DNA of 64,000 nt from an uncultured Oscillospiraceae bacterium (lineage in GTDB: Bacteria; Bacillota; Clostridia; Oscillospirales; Acutalibacteraceae): contig CAUGOD010000005.1 of the NCBI GenBank assembly GCA_959601025.1, positions 1 to 64,000 of the forward strand, in the 5' to 3' direction. Below, piece after piece: positions 50,921 to 59,338 of this stretch (positions are counted from its first letter, which is position 1; each line of letters opens with the position of its first letter). Below the pieces are notes generated by a model, which worked only from the letters and a program-made list of their open reading frames with translations, was not told the DNA's origin and searched no databases. The position numbers were made by a program, and so were the translations under genes.

Positions 50921-51529
50921 ATGAAGCTGGAATCTGCGGAATATGAGTTTTCCGCCGGCCTGGCCAGTCAGCTAAAGCCATCCACCTTACCGGAAATAGC
51001 ATTTTCCGGCCGTTCCAATGTGGGAAAATCCTCGCTAATCAATAAGCTGTTGAATCGAAAGGCGCTCGCACGGGTGAGCGCCACGCCGGGAAAAACGGCA
51101 ACGATCAATTTCTATCGGCTGGATACTCTTCGGTTAGTGGACCTCCCAGGTTATGGATATGCCCGCGTTTCCGACGCTGAACGCCGCCGCTGGGCTGGGC
51201 TGATTGAAGGGTATTTCGACGATGATCGGGATCTCCGTCTGGTGCTTCAGCTGGTGGATATGCGCCATCCTCCGTCAAAGGACGATTTTCAGATGCTGAA
51301 TTATATGACGGACAGGGAAATTCCTTATCTTATTGTTCTGACCAAGGCTGACAAGCTGAATAAAACGGAACGGAAACAGCGGTTGACCGCCCTAGAACGG
51401 GAACTGGAAGAGTTTGAAGACGTAAAGGTAATTCCCTTTTCAACAGTGACTGGGGAAGGGGTGACGGAACTGCGGGATATTCTGGATATGGTGACCGCAG
51501 AGGACGTCGCAGACGATGAAGAGAGTTGA
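50921..51529 (+). CDS. ysxC: Ribosome biogenesis GTP-binding protein EngB (YsxC)
   Basis: A 202-residue GTPase needed for 50S assembly. G1 is FSGRSNVGKSSLINKLL, the switch region RVSATPGKTATINFY, G3 VDLPGYGYARVSD, and G4 VLTKADKLNKTE. The lon-ysxC order is the same as in Bacillus. The ATG at 50921 has AGGAAAGGGGG seven bases upstream; the in-frame extension from 50885 includes this site and is rejected. The next gene begins 46 bases on. Confidence 0.95.
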   Translation: MKLESAEYEFSAGLASQLKPSTLPEIAFSGRSNVGKSSLINKLLNRKALARVSATPGKTATINFYRLDTLRLVDLPGYGYARVSDAERRRWAGLIEGYFDDDRDLRLVLQLVDMRHPPSKDDFQMLNYMTDREIPYLIVLTKADKLNKTERKQRLTALERELEEFEDVKVIPFSTVTGEGVTELRDILDMVTAEDVADDEES

Positions 51530-51575
51530 AAAGTCTCGTAATACCGGCAGTGAAAAGTACAGGAGTGAGCACAAC

Positions 51576-52892
51576 ATGTCTTTTTCTGAGTTATCCCAAA
51601 GTTTTCCCGCCTTGCAGGTAAACGAAGCAGGACACCTGACAATCGGCGGATGCGATACGGTGGAGCTGGCGCATACCTATGGTACGCCGTTATATGTAAT
51701 GGACGAGGACTCCATCCGTCGGACTTTGCAAGACTATCGGCAGTCGATTGACACGTATTATGAAAACGGCGGCATGGTGGCCTATGCCAGCAAAGCCTGC
51801 TGTTTTCAGGAAATGTACCGGATCGTAATGCAGGAGGGCTGCGGTGCGGATGTCGTATCCGGTGGAGAGCTCTATACCGCCATGAAGGTCGGTTTTCCAG
51901 CGGAACGACTGGTTTTTCACGGCAACAACAAATCGGATGCGGAGCTTCGCATGGCGCTGGAGTACGGCGTAGGCCGTATTGTGGTGGACAATCTTACAGA
52001 GCTTAATAGACTGTCAGAAATTTCCAAGTCGATAGGGAAGAGCGCTCCCATTTTTTTACGGATTACGCCGGGAATTGACGCCCATACGCATAGCTTCATC
52101 CGAACCGGTCAAATCGACTCCAAATTCGGGCTCACGTTGGAAACCGGAGAAGCCATGGAAGCCGTTCGTCTGGCGGTAAAAATGGATCATATCGAGTTGA
52201 GGGGCCTGCATTGTCATATCGGATCGCAAATTTTTGATGAAGAGCCATTTATCCATGCGGCGGAAGTCATGCTGGACTTTATGGCGGCAATTCGTCAGGA
52301 AACCGGCGTCACGCTGACAGAACTGAACTTGGGCGGCGGTTTTGGTATTTCCTATACGGAAAAGGATCATCCCAAGGCTTGTGGTGAATACATGAAGCTG
52401 GTGTCCAGTGCGCTGCACCGGCAAGCGGAGGAACGCGGTCTGCCAGTACCGTATCTGATTATCGAACCTGGCCGATCGGTGGTGGCTCCGGCTGGAATCA
52501 CGTTGTATACCGTCGGCGCTGTGAAGGAAATTCCCGGCGTACGTTCTTATGTAAGCATTGACGGCGGTATGCCGGACAATCCACGCTATGCGCTGTATCA
52601 GGCGGAATATACGGCAATAATCGCCAACAAGGCGAACCAGCCGGCATGCTGCAGGATGACAATTGCCGGTCGGTGCTGTGAAAGCGGCGATTTGATACAA
52701 GAGGATACAGCACTGCAGAAATGCGAACATGGCGACATTATGGCGGTTCTTGCGACCGGAGCCTACAATTATTCCATGTCTTCCAATTATAACCGTCTGC
52801 CGAGACCGGCGATTGTTATGGTTAAGGATGGCGAATCCCGTGTTGTGGTCAAAGCAGAAACCTATGAAGACCTCAATCGCAATGATTTGTAA
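51576..52892 (+). CDS. lysA: Diaminopimelate decarboxylase
   Basis: A 438-residue PLP enzyme that makes lysine from meso-diaminopimelate. The PLP Lys is in GGMVAYASKACCFQEMYRI (YASKA). CHIGSQIFDE and LNLGGGFGISYTEKDHP follow, then EPGRSVVAPAG, and the C-terminal CESGDLIQEDTALQKCEHGD with the catalytic Cys. The ATG at 51576 has AGGAGTG eight bases upstream; the frame is open further upstream within ysxC, but no site supports it. A terminator follows at 52922-52968. Lysine and cell-wall synthesis both depend on the pathway. Confidence 0.95.
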   Translation: MSFSELSQSFPALQVNEAGHLTIGGCDTVELAHTYGTPLYVMDEDSIRRTLQDYRQSIDTYYENGGMVAYASKACCFQEMYRIVMQEGCGADVVSGGELYTAMKVGFPAERLVFHGNNKSDAELRMALEYGVGRIVVDNLTELNRLSEISKSIGKSAPIFLRITPGIDAHTHSFIRTGQIDSKFGLTLETGEAMEAVRLAVKMDHIELRGLHCHIGSQIFDEEPFIHAAEVMLDFMAAIRQETGVTLTELNLGGGFGISYTEKDHPKACGEYMKLVSSALHRQAEERGLPVPYLIIEPGRSVVAPAGITLYTVGAVKEIPGVRSYVSIDGGMPDNPRYALYQAEYTAIIANKANQPACCRMTIAGRCCESGDLIQEDTALQKCEHGDIMAVLATGAYNYSMSSNYNRLPRPAIVMVKDGESRVVVKAETYEDLNRNDL

Positions 52893-52921
52893 GGCACATA
52901 ATCATAATAAAGATCAAAAGG

Positions 52922-52968
52922 GTGAGTAAGGAGCAAGCGGGAGCACCGTCTGCTCCTTATTTCACCTA
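52922..52968 (+). terminator. Terminator-like hairpin after lysA
   Basis: TAAGGAGCA pairs with TGCTCCTTA (nine base pairs), with an outer GGTGA/TCACC extension. T-rich sequence follows. Confidence 0.65.
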
Positions 52969-53179
52969 TTTACCTCCCCTCAACTCAATAAAATATTAAT
53001 TTTATTTAGTTGAGTTCGGAATTTTGCAGGCCCCCATCTTTCCTTTATAACTATTATAACTATAGCCCCACCTATCGGTACTAATCTTCATTCCATAGCA
53101 TATACTAATAAAGTAAATTCTGACCTGACGTAAATGCCGGTCCGCCTTTGAATTTGTCAAAATAATCCCGTAAAATCTC
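52969..53179. other. A+T-rich gap between lysA and tRNA-Cys with a long palindrome
   Basis: No gene is seen in these 211 bases. The main feature is an A+T-rich inverted repeat, CTCAACT.AATAAAAT/ATTTTATT.AGTTGAG (52979-53014): fifteen paired positions, one mismatch and a four-base loop. Its function is unknown. Confidence 0.5.
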
Positions 53180-53208
53180 TTGACAAACGGCGGAAAAATC
53201 GGTATACT
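53180..53208 (+). promoter_or_regulatory. Promoter of tRNA-Cys
   Basis: TTGACA (53180-53185), a 17-base spacer and TATACT (53203-53208), 22 bases upstream of the tRNA. Confidence 0.9.
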
Positions 53209-53229
53209 TAGTCACGTTGTTTCACTTGT

Positions 53230-53304
53230 GGCGCCATAGCCAAGTGGTAAGGCATGGGTCTGCAAAACCCTGATTCCCCAGTTCAAATCTGGGTGGCGCC
53301 TCCA
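53230..53304 (+). tRNA. tRNA-Cys (anticodon GCA)
   Basis: A cloverleaf with the acceptor GGCGCCA/TGGCGCC, a D arm with GCCAAGTGGTAAGGC, an anticodon loop CTGCAAA holding GCA, a T loop GTTCAAATC, a U discriminator (typical of tRNA-Cys) and an encoded CCA. Confidence 0.94.
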
Positions 53305-53356
53305 AAAAAAGAAGTCCGAATGTATTTTTTTATTTACATTCGGACTTCTTTTTTTA
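53305..53356 (+). terminator. Terminator of tRNA-Cys
   Basis: AAAGAAGTCCGAATGTA pairs with TACATTCGGACTTCTTT over a T-rich loop, followed by a T run. Confidence 0.9.
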
Positions 53357-53412
53357 CTAAAGCGGTTTTACCGCTCCCCCGGTAGAACCGGCGGTTTATT
53401 TCGGCTACAAAC

Positions 53413-53447
53413 AAAAGAACGGCCGGCAATCTGCCGGCCGTTCTTTT
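53413..53447 (-). terminator. Terminator after guaB
   Basis: AAAAGAACGGCCGGCA pairs perfectly with TGCCGGCCGTTCTTTT over a three-base loop; T run on the minus strand. Confidence 0.9.
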
Positions 53448-53451
53448 GTGT

Positions 53452-54924
53452 TTATAAACTAATACTGTAGTTGGGAGCTTCTTTTGTAATATGGATATCA
53501 TGCGGATGGCTTTCTTTCAGCCCGGCACCCGTAATGCGGACGAACTGCCCATTTTTCTGCAAATCGGAAACTGTCGGGCAGCCGCAATACCCCATACCGG
53601 AACGCAAGCCGCCGATCAGCTGATAAATCGTATCCGACAGCATTCCCTTATAAGGAACGCGGCCTTCCACGCCTTCCGGAACGAGTTTTTTGTTGCCCTC
53701 CTGGAAATAGCGGTCGCGGCTTCCGTGAGCCATCGCGCCAAGGCTTCCCATGCCGCGGTATACCTTGAACTGACGGCCCTGATACAGCTCAGAATCGCCG
53801 GGAGACTCTTCACATCCGGCCACCAGGGAGCCGATCATGACCACATCGGCGCCGGCGGCAATCGCCTTGACGATATCGCCGGAATATTTGACGCCGCCGT
53901 CGGCAATTACCGGAACGCCGTGTTTAGCAGCTACACAGGCCGCGTCGTAAACAGCTGTAATCTGCGGAACGCCAATACCCGCCACCACGCGGGTGGTGCA
54001 AATGGAACCGGGGCCGATACCGACCTTAATCGCGTCCGCGCCGGCATCGATCAGCGCTTCGGCGGCTTCCGGCGTAGCGATATTTCCGGCGATCAGCGAG
54101 ATATCCGGAAACGCTGCTTTGACTTTGGCTACTGCGTTCAGAATATTCTGGCTGTGTCCATGCGCTGAATCCAGAACCAGCGCATCCACCTGCGCACTCA
54201 CCAGTGCGGAAGCCCGTTCCAGCACGTCGGCCGTCGCTCCGATGGCGGCGGCGCACAGAAGACGGCCATTGTTGTCCCTGGCGGAGTTCGGATATTTCAC
54301 CGCTTTCTCGATATCCTTAATCGTAATCAGACCTTTGAGATGCCCCTGCTCGTCCACAATCGGCAGTTTCTCGATCCGGTGACGGCGGAGAATCTCCTGC
54401 GCCTGCTCCAGCGTGGTGCCGACGGGAGCGGTGACCAAATTCTCCTTCGTCATCACTTCTTCGATTTTCTGTGAAAAATCGGTCAAGAATCGCATATCGC
54501 GGTTGGTGAGGATACCGACCAGCTTGCCGTCGCGACAAATCGGCACGCCGGAAATCTTATATTTCCCCATCAGTTCGTTGGCGTCAGCAACGACATGATC
54601 CGGAGAGAGATAAAACGGGTTCACGATCACGCCGTTTTCCGAACGCTTGACCCGATCCACCTGATCCGCTTGTTCTTCGATCCCCATGTTTTTATGGACG
54701 ACGCCGATGCCGCCCTCCCGCGCGATGGCGATGGCCATTCTCGCTTCCGTGACGGTATCCATCGCCGCGGTCATCAGCGGAATATTCAGGCTGATCTTTT
54801 TTGTAAGACGGGTGCTGACGTTGATATCCGCCGGCAAAATATCCGACTTGGCGGGAATCAGCAGAACGTCGTCGAAAGTGAGCCCTTCTTTCAGAAATTT
54901 TTCCCCGGCATTGCTATTCACCAT
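53452..54924 (-). CDS. guaB: Inosine-5'-monophosphate dehydrogenase
   Basis: A 490-residue IMPDH that oxidises IMP to XMP, the committed step of guanine nucleotide synthesis. LTFDDVLLIPAKSDILP lies near the N-terminus. Two CBS domains are at about 95-205 (GVPICRDGKLVGILTNRDMR, KLPIVDEQGHLKGLITIKD). The catalytic Cys is in GIGPGSICTTRVVAGIG, and YRGMGSLGAM follows. The start has AAGGAGGAAAACGT just upstream. It is monocistronic on the minus strand, with a terminator at 53413-53447. A plausible promoter (TTGAAA, 18 bases, TATTAT) lies about 90-130 bases upstream. Confidence 0.97.
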   Translation of the reverse strand: MVNSNAGEKFLKEGLTFDDVLLIPAKSDILPADINVSTRLTKKISLNIPLMTAAMDTVTEARMAIAIAREGGIGVVHKNMGIEEQADQVDRVKRSENGVIVNPFYLSPDHVVADANELMGKYKISGVPICRDGKLVGILTNRDMRFLTDFSQKIEEVMTKENLVTAPVGTTLEQAQEILRRHRIEKLPIVDEQGHLKGLITIKDIEKAVKYPNSARDNNGRLLCAAAIGATADVLERASALVSAQVDALVLDSAHGHSQNILNAVAKVKAAFPDISLIAGNIATPEAAEALIDAGADAIKVGIGPGSICTTRVVAGIGVPQITAVYDAACVAAKHGVPVIADGGVKYSGDIVKAIAAGADVVMIGSLVAGCEESPGDSELYQGRQFKVYRGMGSLGAMAHGSRDRYFQEGNKKLVPEGVEGRVPYKGMLSDTIYQLIGGLRSGMGYCGCPTVSDLQKNGQFVRITGAGLKESHPHDIHITKEAPNYSISL

Positions 54925-55160
54925 ACGTTTTCCTCCTTCGATGTTTCACGTCCTGTCCAGTAAGAGCGGAAAAGCAGTAAAAAGATTAAGAAAATATTTA
55001 TGTATTATAATATCACAGCCCGCCCTGTCCTTTCAAGAGGAAATACGCCCTCCTTTCTCTTTTTTCAAATGTTTTTTATACAAGATACAGTGCTGCATCA
55101 AATATTTTCCGACAGGCGGCCATAGATATAGTAAGGTTGACGAACCCTGCCGCTGCACTT

Positions 55161-55631
55161 TTACAAAAGCTGCGGAATCAGCTTTTCCAGATTCCGGATC
55201 GTCTGTTCGTCCAGAAAATGCTCAATTTGTTCCACCTGCCGCAGTTCCCCCTCGGAATGATTCAGCCGCCGGAAAAATTCCGACAGAACATTATGCCGCC
55301 AAAGCAGGTACTCTCCCCTCTCCCTTCCCTGCTCGGTCAGGCGTATCTGTCCGTATTTTTCAAAGGTCACCCACCCCTGCTCCCGCAGCTTTCCTGTCAT
55401 TTTCGAGGCCGAGGACGGCCGTACATGGAGCTTGGCCGCGATCTCGTTGACTCCGACGGCCATCCGGTTTCCAGCGATTCCATCCTGATCGGCCGTGTCG
55501 GTTCTGCTCGTCATACGAAAAATCATTTCCAGATAGTCCTCCATGGATTCCGTCATACGGCTCACCCGCTGCCGGCGGTAGCCGTTCAAGGTACGGAATT
55601 CCTCATCATGGGCGTCCGGTGTCTGGCTCAT
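55161..55631 (-). CDS. DtxR/MntR-family metal-dependent transcriptional regulator
   Basis: A 156-residue regulator. The N-terminal winged helix is MTESMEDYLEMIFRM followed by VGVNEIAAKLHVRPSSASKM and TEQGRERGEYLLWRHNVLSE, typical of DtxR/MntR repressors. The second half (HSEGELRQVEQIEHFLDEQT) is the dimerisation and metal-binding part with the HxxExE-like layout. No SH3-like third domain is present, so the MntR-like short group is likely. The ATG at 55631 has AAGGGGAG seven bases upstream; the frame runs open to 55736 without support. It is divergent from feoA-feoB, which suggests an iron (or manganese) sensor for that operon. Confidence 0.88.
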   Translation of the reverse strand: MSQTPDAHDEEFRTLNGYRRQRVSRMTESMEDYLEMIFRMTSRTDTADQDGIAGNRMAVGVNEIAAKLHVRPSSASKMTGKLREQGWVTFEKYGQIRLTEQGRERGEYLLWRHNVLSEFFRRLNHSEGELRQVEQIEHFLDEQTIRNLEKLIPQLL

Positions 55632-55710
55632 AGTCGGTCTCCCCTTCCCACGCCTTTTCCCGCTCCTAACTTTTTGGGACAATACCTGCCGTCGTTGCAT
55701 AAGTTGGTAG

Positions 55711-55725
55711 CAGGAAACATTCCTG
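55711..55725. promoter_or_regulatory. Candidate operator between the regulator and feoA
   Basis: CAGGAA-ACA-TTCCTG is a perfect 6-3-6 inverted repeat in the 172-base gap between the divergent regulator and feoA. Position and symmetry suit a dimeric repressor site; it is not proven. Confidence 0.45.
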
Positions 55726-55803
55726 AATAAGCGCATGTATCTCTATACGGCCTTTAATCGTTAACGGTCACATATTTCATTTTATGATAGGGAGAATCCG
55801 AAT

Positions 55804-56085
55804 ATGAGACAACACAAGCTATTCCCGCCGGAACCGGGCGTACATAGCCTGGACGACGTGCTGACCCTGGATCACATCCACCAGGGAGAGCATGCACGGG
55901 TAAAAGCGCTGAATTCCACTGGCAGTATGCGACGCCGGCTGCTGGATATCGGGTTGGTGGAAGGAACCAATGTAGAGTGTCTGCAACGCAGTCCTGCCGG
56001 AGATCCGATCGCTTACCTGATTCGGGGAGCAGTGATCGCCCTGCGCACGGAGGACTCCTCCAGCATTTTGGTAGAATATTGTTAA
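55804..56085 (+). CDS. feoA: Ferrous iron transport protein A
   Basis: A 93-residue FeoA with the SH3-like fold. The family pieces VKALNSTGSMRRRLLDIGLV, EGTNVECLQRSPAGDPIAYL and the final RGAVIALRTEDSSSILVE are clear. FeoA is a small cytosolic protein that supports Fe(II) uptake by FeoB. GGGAG about nine bases upstream supports the ATG. feoB starts 78 bases downstream, with a strong hairpin (56094-56126) between. It is divergent from the DtxR-type regulator, so metal-dependent control is expected. Confidence 0.93.
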   Translation: MRQHKLFPPEPGVHSLDDVLTLDHIHQGEHARVKALNSTGSMRRRLLDIGLVEGTNVECLQRSPAGDPIAYLIRGAVIALRTEDSSSILVEYC

Positions 56086-56093
56086 GCGGAAAA

Positions 56094-56126
56094 GCGCCGG
56101 GGCGGCATAGCCAACCGCCCCGGCGC
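56094..56126 (+). promoter_or_regulatory. Strong hairpin between feoA and feoB
   Basis: GCGCCGGGGCGG (56094-56105) pairs perfectly with CCGCCCCGGCGC (56115-56126) over a nine-base loop. Only three T follow (GTTTCC), so it looks more like an mRNA-stability or attenuation element than a clean terminator. Confidence 0.6.
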
Positions 56127-56163
56127 GTTTCCAAAAATAAATTCGCAGAAAGGAAGGATCCCC

Positions 56164-58356
56164 ATGGGACTGACAGCCAATTCCACCGGCGGCAACGCCA
56201 TAGACCGTGGGCTGCATATTGAGAAACATTCCCCCGAGGAACGGGTGATCGCTCTGGCGGGAAATCCAAACGTCGGAAAGAGCACTGTGTTCAATGAGCT
56301 GACTGGACTGAACCAGCATACCGGGAACTGGCCGGGAAAAACAGTGACTAACGCGCAGGGGCGCTGCTCGCACAATGGGATTCCCTACATACTGGTGGAT
56401 ATTCCCGGCACCTATTCTCTGATGGCACATTCCGCCGAGGAAGAAGTTGCCCGCGACTTTATCTGTTTCGGCGAACCGGACGCCGTCGTGGTGGTCTGCG
56501 ACGCTACCTGTCTGGAACGCAACATGAATCTGGTGCTCCAGACAATGGAAATCACCCGGCGGGTAGTGGTTTGCGTTAACCTGATGGATGAAGCCAAACG
56601 CAAGGGAATCCGGGTGGATCTGAAGCAGCTTTCGGAAAATCTGGGCGTTCCGGTGGTCGGCGCCAGCGCCCGCAGCGGTAAGGGACTGGATGAGCTAATG
56701 GACCAAGTAGAAGCAATGACGGCAAAGCCGATAGAACCGTCGTCCGTTTATAGTCCTGTTTCTGAACCGGAGGATTCCACCCGCCTTACCCGTATCCGGT
56801 ATCTTCCAGCGGTGGAGGAGGCGATCCGCCTGCTGGAGCCGGAGGTGGCGAGGAGACTGGACGGACGGCTGGACAGCCGCTGGATTTCCCTGCAGCTGCT
56901 GGACTGCGACGATACACTGAAGCGGACCATTACCGACTATCTGGGCTTCTCCCTGTGGGAGGACGCGTCGATCTCCCAGAGCATCAGCGAAGCAAAGACC
57001 GCGCTGGCCGGGCATAATATTGCCGAGGACCGGCTGAAGGATATTCTGGTGTCCTGTGTCGTCCTCCGGGCGGAAGAGGTATGCATGGACGCCGTCGCCT
57101 GCGGACAGTGCGGCTACAGCCGGCGGGATCGCCGGATCGACCGGGTCCTAACCAATAAGTGGACCGGGATTCCTTTGATGATCCTGATGCTGGTAGTGAT
57201 CTTCTGGATTACCATTACCGGCGCAAACTATCCATCCGAATGGCTGTCGAACGGTCTGTTCTGGCTAGGAGACCGCCTGGCCGATTTGCTGCGGTGGATT
57301 GGCGCGCCGGGGTGGCTGGAGGGGGCCCTCGTGGATGGGATATACCGCGTACTGGCCTGGGTGGTCGCCGTCATGCTGCCGCCGATGGCGATCTTTTTTC
57401 CATTGTTTACCCTTCTGGAGGATTCCGGCTATCTTCCCCGTATCGCTTTCAACCTGGATAAATATTTCAAAAAAGCCTGCGCCTGCGGCAAACAGGCGCT
57501 GACCATGTGCATGGGCTTCGGCTGCAACGCGGCCGGTATCGTGGGGTGCCGGATCATCGACTCCCCGCGGGAACGGCTGATCGCCACCATCACCAACAAC
57601 TTTGTGCCCTGCAACGGACGGTTTCCCACGCTGATCGCTATTATCACGATGTTTTTTGTCGGATTTCAGGCGGGCCCCGCTTCCACGCTCTGGTCCACCC
57701 TGCTGCTGACCGGCGTGATTGTGCTTGGCGTTTGTATGACTTTCCTGATCTCCCGGGTATTATCAAAGACGATTCTGAAAGGAATCCCCTCCTCGTTTAC
57801 GCTGGAGCTCCCCCCCTACCGCCGCCCCCAAATAGGGAAGGTGATCGTCCGATCAATTTTTGACCGTACTCTATTCGTCCTTGGCAGAGCCGTGTCGGTT
57901 GCCGCACCGGCGGGCCTGATCATCTGGATTCTGGCAAACGTAACCGTGGGCGACGTCAGCCTGCTGGCGCATTGCACCGATTTTCTGAATCCGTTTGCCC
58001 GTATCTTCGGGCTGGACGGGGTCATTCTGATGGCCTTTATCCTCGGCTTCCCTGCCAACGAGATCGTCATCCCCATTATTATCATGAGCTATATGGCGAC
58101 CGGAAGTATCCTGGAGATGGAAAACCTGAACGCACTGAAGGAGCTGCTGGTGAATAACGGCTGGACCTGGCTGACCGCCGTATGTACCATGCTGTTTTCC
58201 CTGATGCACTGGCCTTGCTCCACCACCTGCTTGACAATCCATAAGGAAACACAGAGCCTGAAATGGACGGCCGTGTCTTTTCTGACGCCGACCGTCACCG
58301 GTCTGATCGTCTGCGGCGCGGTAGCGGGAGCGGCCCGCCTGTTCGGGCTGGCCTGA
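56164..58356 (+). CDS. feoB: Ferrous iron transport protein B
   Basis: A 730-residue membrane transporter for Fe(II). The N-terminal G domain has LAGNPNVGKSTVFNELTGL (G1), DIPGTYSLMAHSAEEEVARD (G3) and VVCVNLMDEAKRKG (G4, NLMDEA). A helical regulatory region follows to about residue 310. The membrane part has about ten helices with two Gate domains, including CGKQALTMCMGFGCNAAGIV and SLMHWPCSTTCLTIHKET. AAAGGAAGG about eight bases upstream supports the start. The two Cys-rich stretches are typical of the clostridial group. It is preceded by feoA. Confidence 0.97.
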   Translation: MGLTANSTGGNAIDRGLHIEKHSPEERVIALAGNPNVGKSTVFNELTGLNQHTGNWPGKTVTNAQGRCSHNGIPYILVDIPGTYSLMAHSAEEEVARDFICFGEPDAVVVVCDATCLERNMNLVLQTMEITRRVVVCVNLMDEAKRKGIRVDLKQLSENLGVPVVGASARSGKGLDELMDQVEAMTAKPIEPSSVYSPVSEPEDSTRLTRIRYLPAVEEAIRLLEPEVARRLDGRLDSRWISLQLLDCDDTLKRTITDYLGFSLWEDASISQSISEAKTALAGHNIAEDRLKDILVSCVVLRAEEVCMDAVACGQCGYSRRDRRIDRVLTNKWTGIPLMILMLVVIFWITITGANYPSEWLSNGLFWLGDRLADLLRWIGAPGWLEGALVDGIYRVLAWVVAVMLPPMAIFFPLFTLLEDSGYLPRIAFNLDKYFKKACACGKQALTMCMGFGCNAAGIVGCRIIDSPRERLIATITNNFVPCNGRFPTLIAIITMFFVGFQAGPASTLWSTLLLTGVIVLGVCMTFLISRVLSKTILKGIPSSFTLELPPYRRPQIGKVIVRSIFDRTLFVLGRAVSVAAPAGLIIWILANVTVGDVSLLAHCTDFLNPFARIFGLDGVILMAFILGFPANEIVIPIIIMSYMATGSILEMENLNALKELLVNNGWTWLTAVCTMLFSLMHWPCSTTCLTIHKETQSLKWTAVSFLTPTVTGLIVCGAVAGAARLFGLA

Positions 58357-58406
58357 GTGGGGCCGTCACCCGACAACCGTTACATTCCAGACATTCCAGT
58401 GGGAAT

Positions 58407-59201
58407 TTACCGGCCGAGTATCCAAAGCCGGCAGACGGCGGCGAATTCCCGCACCCAGTAACATTCCAGAAGATGCCCGGGCGTTCGGCAGGTCGCCGGC
58501 CCTACCTCGCTCAGTCCTTCCTTTTTCGCCAGTGTCTGAGCGCGGTATTGATGGAACTCCTGCGTGGCGATCACCACATGGGGATTCAGGCCGTTCTGTG
58601 CAATGATCTCGCGGGAGTAGCGGATATTCTCCTCCGTGTTGGTGGAACGATCCTCCTGGTAGAGACGGGATGGCTCGATTCCCTTTTCCACGAGATAGTC
58701 GTACATAACCTTCGCCTCGGGATAGTCCTCATCGCTCCCCTGCCCGCCGGAAACGATACAGACCGAATCGGGATTCGCCTTCAAATAGTTGGCGGCGGTA
58801 TTCAGACGCGCCGCCAGCATCCGGCTTGGCTGATCGCCGTAGACCGCCGCGCCAAGCACGATCACCGTCGCCTGCTCCTCCGGCTCCTTTGCCGCAGCGT
58901 GGAGCATGATGCAGGACGCTGTCACAAAAAGAGCCAGCAACAGAAATAAAATGCCGGAAACCACGATAATCAGCATACGGCCAACCTTCTTCTTCCACAG
59001 CGTCTGCAGCGCCCCCCGTACAGCCGGCCAAAAGAGGCCGACGGCCAGCATCGCGGCCGAAACCGGGATGGATATCAATACGCCGGCGTTGTAGATATGG
59101 CTGAAGAGCGGAAGCGACGACCAGATCAGCAAAAGTCCGGATCCCAGGATAAAGGCGATGCGAAGAACCAAATAAGCGCGGCGCCGTTTGACAGTACTCA
59201 T
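58407..59201 (-). CDS. YdcF/SanA (DUF218)-family membrane protein
   Basis: A 264-residue protein with three hydrophobic segments in the first 110 residues (near 10-28, 38-55 and 73-98), then an external DUF218 domain. ATVIVLGAAVYGDQPSRMLA, the segment SVCIVSGGQGSDEDYPEAKVM and EENIRYSREII are the family signature. Members (ElyC, SanA, YdcF) are linked to envelope maintenance. The start has AAGGAGC nine bases upstream. It is on the minus strand, 137 bases after the permease gene, with a hairpin between. Confidence 0.9.
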   Translation of the reverse strand: MSTVKRRRAYLVLRIAFILGSGLLLIWSSLPLFSHIYNAGVLISIPVSAAMLAVGLFWPAVRGALQTLWKKKVGRMLIIVVSGILFLLLALFVTASCIMLHAAAKEPEEQATVIVLGAAVYGDQPSRMLAARLNTAANYLKANPDSVCIVSGGQGSDEDYPEAKVMYDYLVEKGIEPSRLYQEDRSTNTEENIRYSREIIAQNGLNPHVVIATQEFHQYRAQTLAKKEGLSEVGPATCRTPGHLLECYWVREFAAVCRLWILGR

Positions 59202-59259
59202 AATGGAAGCTCCTTATCGTTACTGTCTTCTATCCTATCGGAGTTTTCCGAAAAGTGCA

Positions 59260-59292
59260 AGCGAGGATTTCTTAAGAAATCCTCGCTTTTTT
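59260..59292 (+). terminator. Hairpin between the permease and YdcF-like genes
   Basis: AGCGAGGATTTC pairs with GAAATCCTCGCT over a four-base loop, with a T run on the plus strand. Both neighbours are on the minus strand, so its orientation does not fit their transcription. Confidence 0.6.
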
Positions 59293-59338
59293 CTAAATAT
59301 TTGGCGACGCCGGCACCGTATCTGTTTTCATGTTTTTC

